This document shows, in pieces, positions 59,221 through 64,000 of a stretch of 64,000 nt of DNA. The position numbers and the translations under genes were made by a program. This DNA comes from Curtobacterium sp. L6-1 (GTDB lineage Bacteria > Actinomycetota > Actinomycetes > Actinomycetales > Microbacteriaceae). The notes below the pieces were generated by a model. The model saw only the letters and a list, made by a program, of their open reading frames with translations. It had not been told where the DNA came from and searched no databases. The stretch covers positions 248,001 to 312,000 of the forward strand of contig NZ_CP076544.1 of NCBI RefSeq assembly GCF_018885305.1, given 5' to 3'. Within the stretch, counting starts at the first letter, position 1. Each line of letters begins with the position of its first letter.

Positions 59221-60388
59221 CTACTTGCGGGCCGAGGCCGCGCGGCGCTTGTTGAACACGTCGAACGCGACGGCGGCGAGGAGCACCAAGCCCTTGATGA
59301 GCTGCTGGAACTCGGAACCGACACCGAGGATCGACATGCCGTTGTTGAGCAGACCGATGATGAGACCACCGACGATCGCGCCCGGCACCGTGCCGATGCC
59401 GCCCGTGACGGCCGCGCCACCGATGAACACGGCCGCGATCGCGTCGAGCTCGAAGCCGTTGCCCGCGCTCGGCGAGGCGAGGTTGAGCTGGCCGGTGAAC
59501 ACCACGCCGGCCAGGGCCGAGATGACACCCATGTTCACGAAGAGCAGGAACGTGACGCGCTTCGTCTTGACGCCGGACAGCTGCGCGGCGAGCGGGTTGC
59601 CGCCGATCGCGTAGATGTGGCGGCCGAACACGGCGCTGCGCATGACCATCGAGTACGCGATCACCAGGACGCCGAGGATCACGAGGACGATCGGGGTGCC
59701 GTTGTAGCTGGCGAGCAGCAGCGCGATGAAGATGACCAGCGCCACGGTGAACGCCATCTTGGTGATGAACCATGCGAACGGCTCGTCCTCGAGCTGGTAC
59801 TTGCGACGGGTCGCACGCCCACGGAAGCCCGTGATGACGAGGATCGCCGCGGCGGCGAGGCCGAGCACCATGGTGAGCGGCTCGTAGCCCGAGGTGCCGA
59901 ACGACGGCAGGAAGCCGGAGCCGAGCGAGCGGAAGCCGTCCGGGAAGGGCGAGATCTGCTGGTTCTGCAGGGCGATCTGGGCGGCACCGCGGAAGGCGAG
60001 CATGCCCGCCAGGGTCACGATGAACGCCGGGATCCCGAAGTAGGCGATCCAGAAGCCCTGCCATGCGCCGACGAGCGCGCCGAGGACGAGGCAGAGGACG
60101 ACCGCGATCGGCCACGGGATGCCCCACTGCGTAATCATGACGCCCGCCATGGCGCCGGTGAACGCGACGACCGAACCGACGGAGAGGTCGATGTGGCCGG
60201 CGATGATCACCATCACCATGCCGATGGCGAGGATCAGGATGTAGCTGTTCTGGACGATCAGGTTCGAGACGTTGATCGGGGCCAGGGTGATGCCGTTCGT
60301 CGTCACCTGGAAGAAGATGACGATGACGATCAGCGCGATGAACAGGCCGATCTGTCGGAGCTGCCCGGTGAGGTAGCTGGCGGCGGAC

Positions 60389-60402
<14 letters not shown>
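59221..60402 (-). CDS. mmsB: Monosaccharide ABC transporter permease
   Basis: 393 residues, about ten helices. Segments [16 protein letters not shown] and [24 protein letters not shown] are signatures of the CUT2 permeases (XylH/GguB/AraH). The length with an inserted cytoplasmic loop ([14 protein letters not shown]) fits the MmsB group associated with the ChvE binding protein; cargo includes arabinose, galactose, xylose or glucose. ATG 60402 overlaps the ATPase stop by 14 nt. Last gene of the operon. Confidence 0.9.
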
Positions 60403-61939
<1,537 letters not shown>

Positions 61940-61987
61940 GGGACCGCCTTCCGTTGGGCGCCGGGACGGCGCGCGAGTGGGTGGGGA

Positions 61988-62032
61988 CGGACGGGAGGCC
62001 CGGTGCCAGCCCGGCACCGGGCCTCCCGTCCG
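61988..62032 (-). terminator. Intra-operon terminator after chvE
   Basis: A perfect 20-bp stem (61988-62007 with 62013-62032), loop AGCCC, 15 bp past the chvE stop and 49 bp before mmsA. It has the GGGAGGC core and arms shared with the hairpin at 25386-25430. It would let partial read-through feed mmsA-mmsB. Confidence 0.85.
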
Positions 62033-62047
62033 AAGAGGAGTCGCGAC

Positions 62048-63184
62048 CTACTTGAGGTCGGCGTCCGTGTAGTACCCGGAGTCGACGAGGACCTTCTCGT
62101 AGTTCTCCTTGGTGACGATCGTCGGCTGGAACAGGTAGGTCGGGACGACCTTGGCCTTGTTGTCGTACGTCTTGGTGTCGTTGACCTCGGGCTTCTTGCC
62201 CGACAGCAGGTCCTGGGCCATCGACGCGGACTTGTCGGCCAGCTGGCGCGTGTCCTTGTAGATGGTCGAGTACTGCTGGTCGTTGATGATCGACTTGACC
62301 GAGGCGGCCTCGGCGTCCTGGCCGGTGATCACCGGGAGCGGGCGGTCGCCCGAACCGTAGCCGGCACCCTGGAGCGCCGAGATGATGCCGATCGAGATGC
62401 CGTCGTAGGGCGACAGGACACCGTCGAGCTTGGTGCCGCCGGAGTACGACTTCGCGACGAGGTTCTGCATGCGGGACTTGGCGAGCGCCGGGTCCCACTG
62501 CTGCGTGGCGGCCTGCGTGAAGCCGTCCTGGCCGGAGCCGATCTTCAGCGTGCCGTCCTCGAGGTACGGCTTGAGGGTGTCCATCGCGCCGTTGAAGAAG
62601 AACGTGGCGTTGTTGTCGTCGGCCGAACCGGCGAAGACCTCGATGTTGAAGGGGCCCTTCTCGTCGGTCTTCTTGCCGTCCGAGTCGAGCAGGCCGAGGC
62701 CGGTGAGGAGGGAGGTGGCCTGGTCGACGCCCACCTTGTAGTTGTCGAACGAGACGTAGTAGTCGACGTTCTTGTTGCCGGTGAGCAGGCGGTCGTAGGA
62801 GATGACCTTGATGCCGGCCTCGGCCGCTGCGTCGAGCTGGTCGGAGAGCGAACCACCGTCGATGGACGCGACGATGAGGACCTTCGCGCCCTTCGTGATC
62901 ATGTTGCTGACCTGCTGGACCTGCTGGGGGATCTTGTTGTCCGCGTACTCGAGGTCGACCTTGTAGCCGGCCTTCTCGAGGCTGCTCTTGACGGCGTCGC
63001 CGTCCTTGATCCAGCGCTCGGAGACCTTGGTCGGCATGGCGACACCGACGAGGGCGCCCTTGTTGCCGTTGCTCTCGTCGCCGCCGTCAGAGCTGGTGGC
63101 ACCGCGGCCGCCAGCGGAGCAGGCGGCCAGGGAGAGGGCGAGACCGAGAGCGGTGACGCTCGCGACGATCCTGCGCTTCTTCAT
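62048..63184 (-). CDS. chvE: Monosaccharide-binding lipoprotein (ChvE type)
   Basis: 378 residues. Lipoprotein signal with LAAC (Cys about 22), then a PBP-I type fold: [57 protein letters not shown] and [12 protein letters not shown] are ChvE/MmsB-system signatures. It binds pentoses/hexoses such as L-arabinose or D-galactose. ATG 63184 has AGAGG at 8 nt. The promoter (TTGACA, 17 bp, CATGAT) is directly followed by a GTGAGCGCTCAC operator, the same as upstream of GH51, which links this importer with arabinose released inside or outside the cell. Confidence 0.92.
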   Translation of the reverse strand: MKKRRIVASVTALGLALSLAACSAGGRGATSSDGGDESNGNKGALVGVAMPTKVSERWIKDGDAVKSSLEKAGYKVDLEYADNKIPQQVQQVSNMITKGAKVLIVASIDGGSLSDQLDAAAEAGIKVISYDRLLTGNKNVDYYVSFDNYKVGVDQATSLLTGLGLLDSDGKKTDEKGPFNIEVFAGSADDNNATFFFNGAMDTLKPYLEDGTLKIGSGQDGFTQAATQQWDPALAKSRMQNLVAKSYSGGTKLDGVLSPYDGISIGIISALQGAGYGSGDRPLPVITGQDAEAASVKSIINDQQYSTIYKDTRQLADKSASMAQDLLSGKKPEVNDTKTYDNKAKVVPTYLFQPTIVTKENYEKVLVDSGYYTDADLK

Positions 63185-63268
63185 CGAAGTACCTCTGTTC
63201 CTCTCGCGTCGACGTCGACGCGCTCGGGTGCGGGGCTGCTGTGTCCCGCTGGGGATGTGATGCTCGAA

Positions 63269-63280
63269 GTGAGCGCTCAC
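63269..63280. promoter_or_regulatory. LacI-type operator of the chvE operon
   Basis: A third identical GTGAGCGCTCAC. It begins at the base directly after the chvE -10 and so covers the transcription start; 90 bp from the LacI gene that probably reads it. Confidence 0.9.
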
Positions 63281-63309
63281 ATCATGTGCGTTGTGTTCCA
63301 CCGTGTCAA
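63281..63309 (-). promoter_or_regulatory. Promoter of the chvE-mmsA-mmsB operon
   Basis: On the minus strand, TTGACA (63309-63304), a 17-bp spacer and CATGAT (63286-63281); a perfect -35 and a 4/6 match to the -10. Confidence 0.8.
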
Positions 63310-63369
63310 CTCGTCGTGACCGGATCGGGATGTCCCGTCCCCGAACTGGTGTCGCGGTACGGTGACCGG

Positions 63370-64000
63370 ATGACGACGACAGCGGCGCCGAACGGCAGGG
63401 GACGCAAGGCCCCGACGATCTTCGACGTCGCCGAGCGCGCCGGTGTCTCGCACCAGACGGTGTCCCGCGTGATCAACGGTGACCCCACGGTCCGGGACGG
63501 TTTCCGCTCGCGGGTGACCACCGCCATCGGGGAGCTCGGCTACCGACCCCGCGCCGCTGCCCGGGCCCTCGCCGGCGGGCGGAGTCGGGCGCTCGGCCTG
63601 GTCAGTGCCGGCGACGCGCTCTACGGACCGTCGAGCACGGCGATCGGCTTCGAGCGTGCCGCCCGCACCGCCGGGTACCACGTGCTGCTCTCGACGCTGC
63701 CGGACGACCCGCGGCCCGTCGACCTGTCCGAGGCGCTCACGACGCTGCTCGCCCAGGACGTCGCCGCCGTGGTCCTCGTCGCGGCCGACAACCGGGTGCT
63801 CGAGGCGCTGGCGTCCCTGACCCTCCCCGTCGCCGTCCCGGTCGTCGTCGCGAACGCCGTGCAGCGGGACGCGCTGCCGACGGACCTCGTCGTGCCCGGG
63901 ACCGGCGGCGCGACGATCGCCGCCGTCGCGATCGACCAGGCGGCCGGCACCACGCTCGCGCTGCAGCACCTCATCGACCAGGGACACCGCCGCATCGTGC
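63370..64000 (+). CDS. LacI-family regulator (3' end beyond window), probable arabinose-system repressor
   Basis: The first 210 residues are visible and the frame is open to the window end. [26 protein letters not shown] (about 16-38). The recognition helix SHQTVSRV keeps the Gln18 and Arg22 of E. coli LacI (Tyr17 becomes His), which contact GTGAGC half-sites; this fits the three GTGAGCGCTCAC operators in the window. The hinge [14 protein letters not shown] follows, then the effector domain. No SD: TACGGT (63358-63363) is 6 nt before ATG 63370, so leaderless. Divergent from chvE, with 185 bp between. Confidence 0.9.
   Translation, partial: MTTTAAPNGRGRKAPTIFDVAERAGVSHQTVSRVINGDPTVRDGFRSRVTTAIGELGYRPRAAARALAGGRSRALGLVSAGDALYGPSSTAIGFERAARTAGYHVLLSTLPDDPRPVDLSEALTTLLAQDVAAVVLVAADNRVLEALASLTLPVAVPVVVANAVQRDALPTDLVVPGTGGATIAAVAIDQAAGTTLALQHLIDQGHRRIV

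Overview
This 64 kb window comes from the chromosome of a high-GC Gram-positive actinobacterium. The codon bias toward G/C-ending codons, class-E-type LAxTG sorting signal, DtxR-type iron boxes, MoxR-DUF58-transglutaminase operon and many leaderless-looking promoters all fit Microbacteriaceae; Curtobacterium is my best guess, made from memory and not from a search. I see no prophage, transposase, integrase or CRISPR array. The window looks like ordinary chromosome with accessory catabolic and regulatory modules.

Layout. 1-629: 3' end of a GH18-like hydrolase. 788-5491: MoxR ATPase, DUF58 protein and TgpA-like transglutaminase. 5541-7233: TetR regulator and TRIC-like channel, both on the minus strand. 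7295-11455: iron operon efeUOB behind a DtxR box. 11735-14188: wall-anchored 5'-nucleotidase. 14447-20819: PoxB-like ThDP enzyme, sugar isomerase plus Gfo/Idh dehydrogenase, and divergent zwf and dienelactone hydrolase. 20913-20985: tRNA-Arg(ACG). 21267-25293: small membrane and secreted proteins, mntP, old yellow enzyme, small Cys-rich protein and OhrR-like regulator. 25447-28847: MMPL transporter with its TetR. 28998-35185: zinc-ribbon protein, epoxide hydrolase, MarR, NmrA-like protein, SDR, class A beta-lactamase and alpha/beta hydrolase. 35297-40302: siderophore uptake (binding protein, ATPase, two permeases, reductase) with two more iron boxes.

41670-63370 onward is the richest part. 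It holds an oligosaccharide importer divergent from a GH51 arabinofuranosidase, a LacI regulator with a second importer and a GH35 beta-galactosidase, and a monosaccharide importer (mmsB-mmsA-chvE) beside a second LacI regulator. One 12-bp palindrome, GTGAGCGCTCAC, sits at the GH51, first-importer and chvE promoters. The LacI encoded at 63370 has a Lac-like recognition helix, so these genes probably form one arabinan/arabinose regulon spanning about 22 kb. The GH35 operon carries a different perfect palindrome and probably answers to the LacI at 47372. Together they suggest import and trimming of plant cell-wall arabinan and galactan side chains. Neither oligosaccharide importer has its own ATPase, so a shared one elsewhere is expected. 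Between these clusters lie an SPL-like radical SAM enzyme, CsbD, a DUF3253-type protein and a GH13 enzyme.

The non-coding DNA is unusually structured. Many genes end in hairpins sharing a GGGAGGC/GCCTCCC core, including two 48-bp terminators that are exact reverse complements of each other. Several gene ends carry short tandem repeats (periods 14, 16, 17 and 19), and two larger intergenic islands (46842-47330 and 54543-55179) are arrays of palindromic repeats with no convincing gene. At least ten genes show TANNNT 6-8 nt before the start codon, the pattern expected for leaderless mRNAs; at the iron genes this -10 lies inside the DtxR box.
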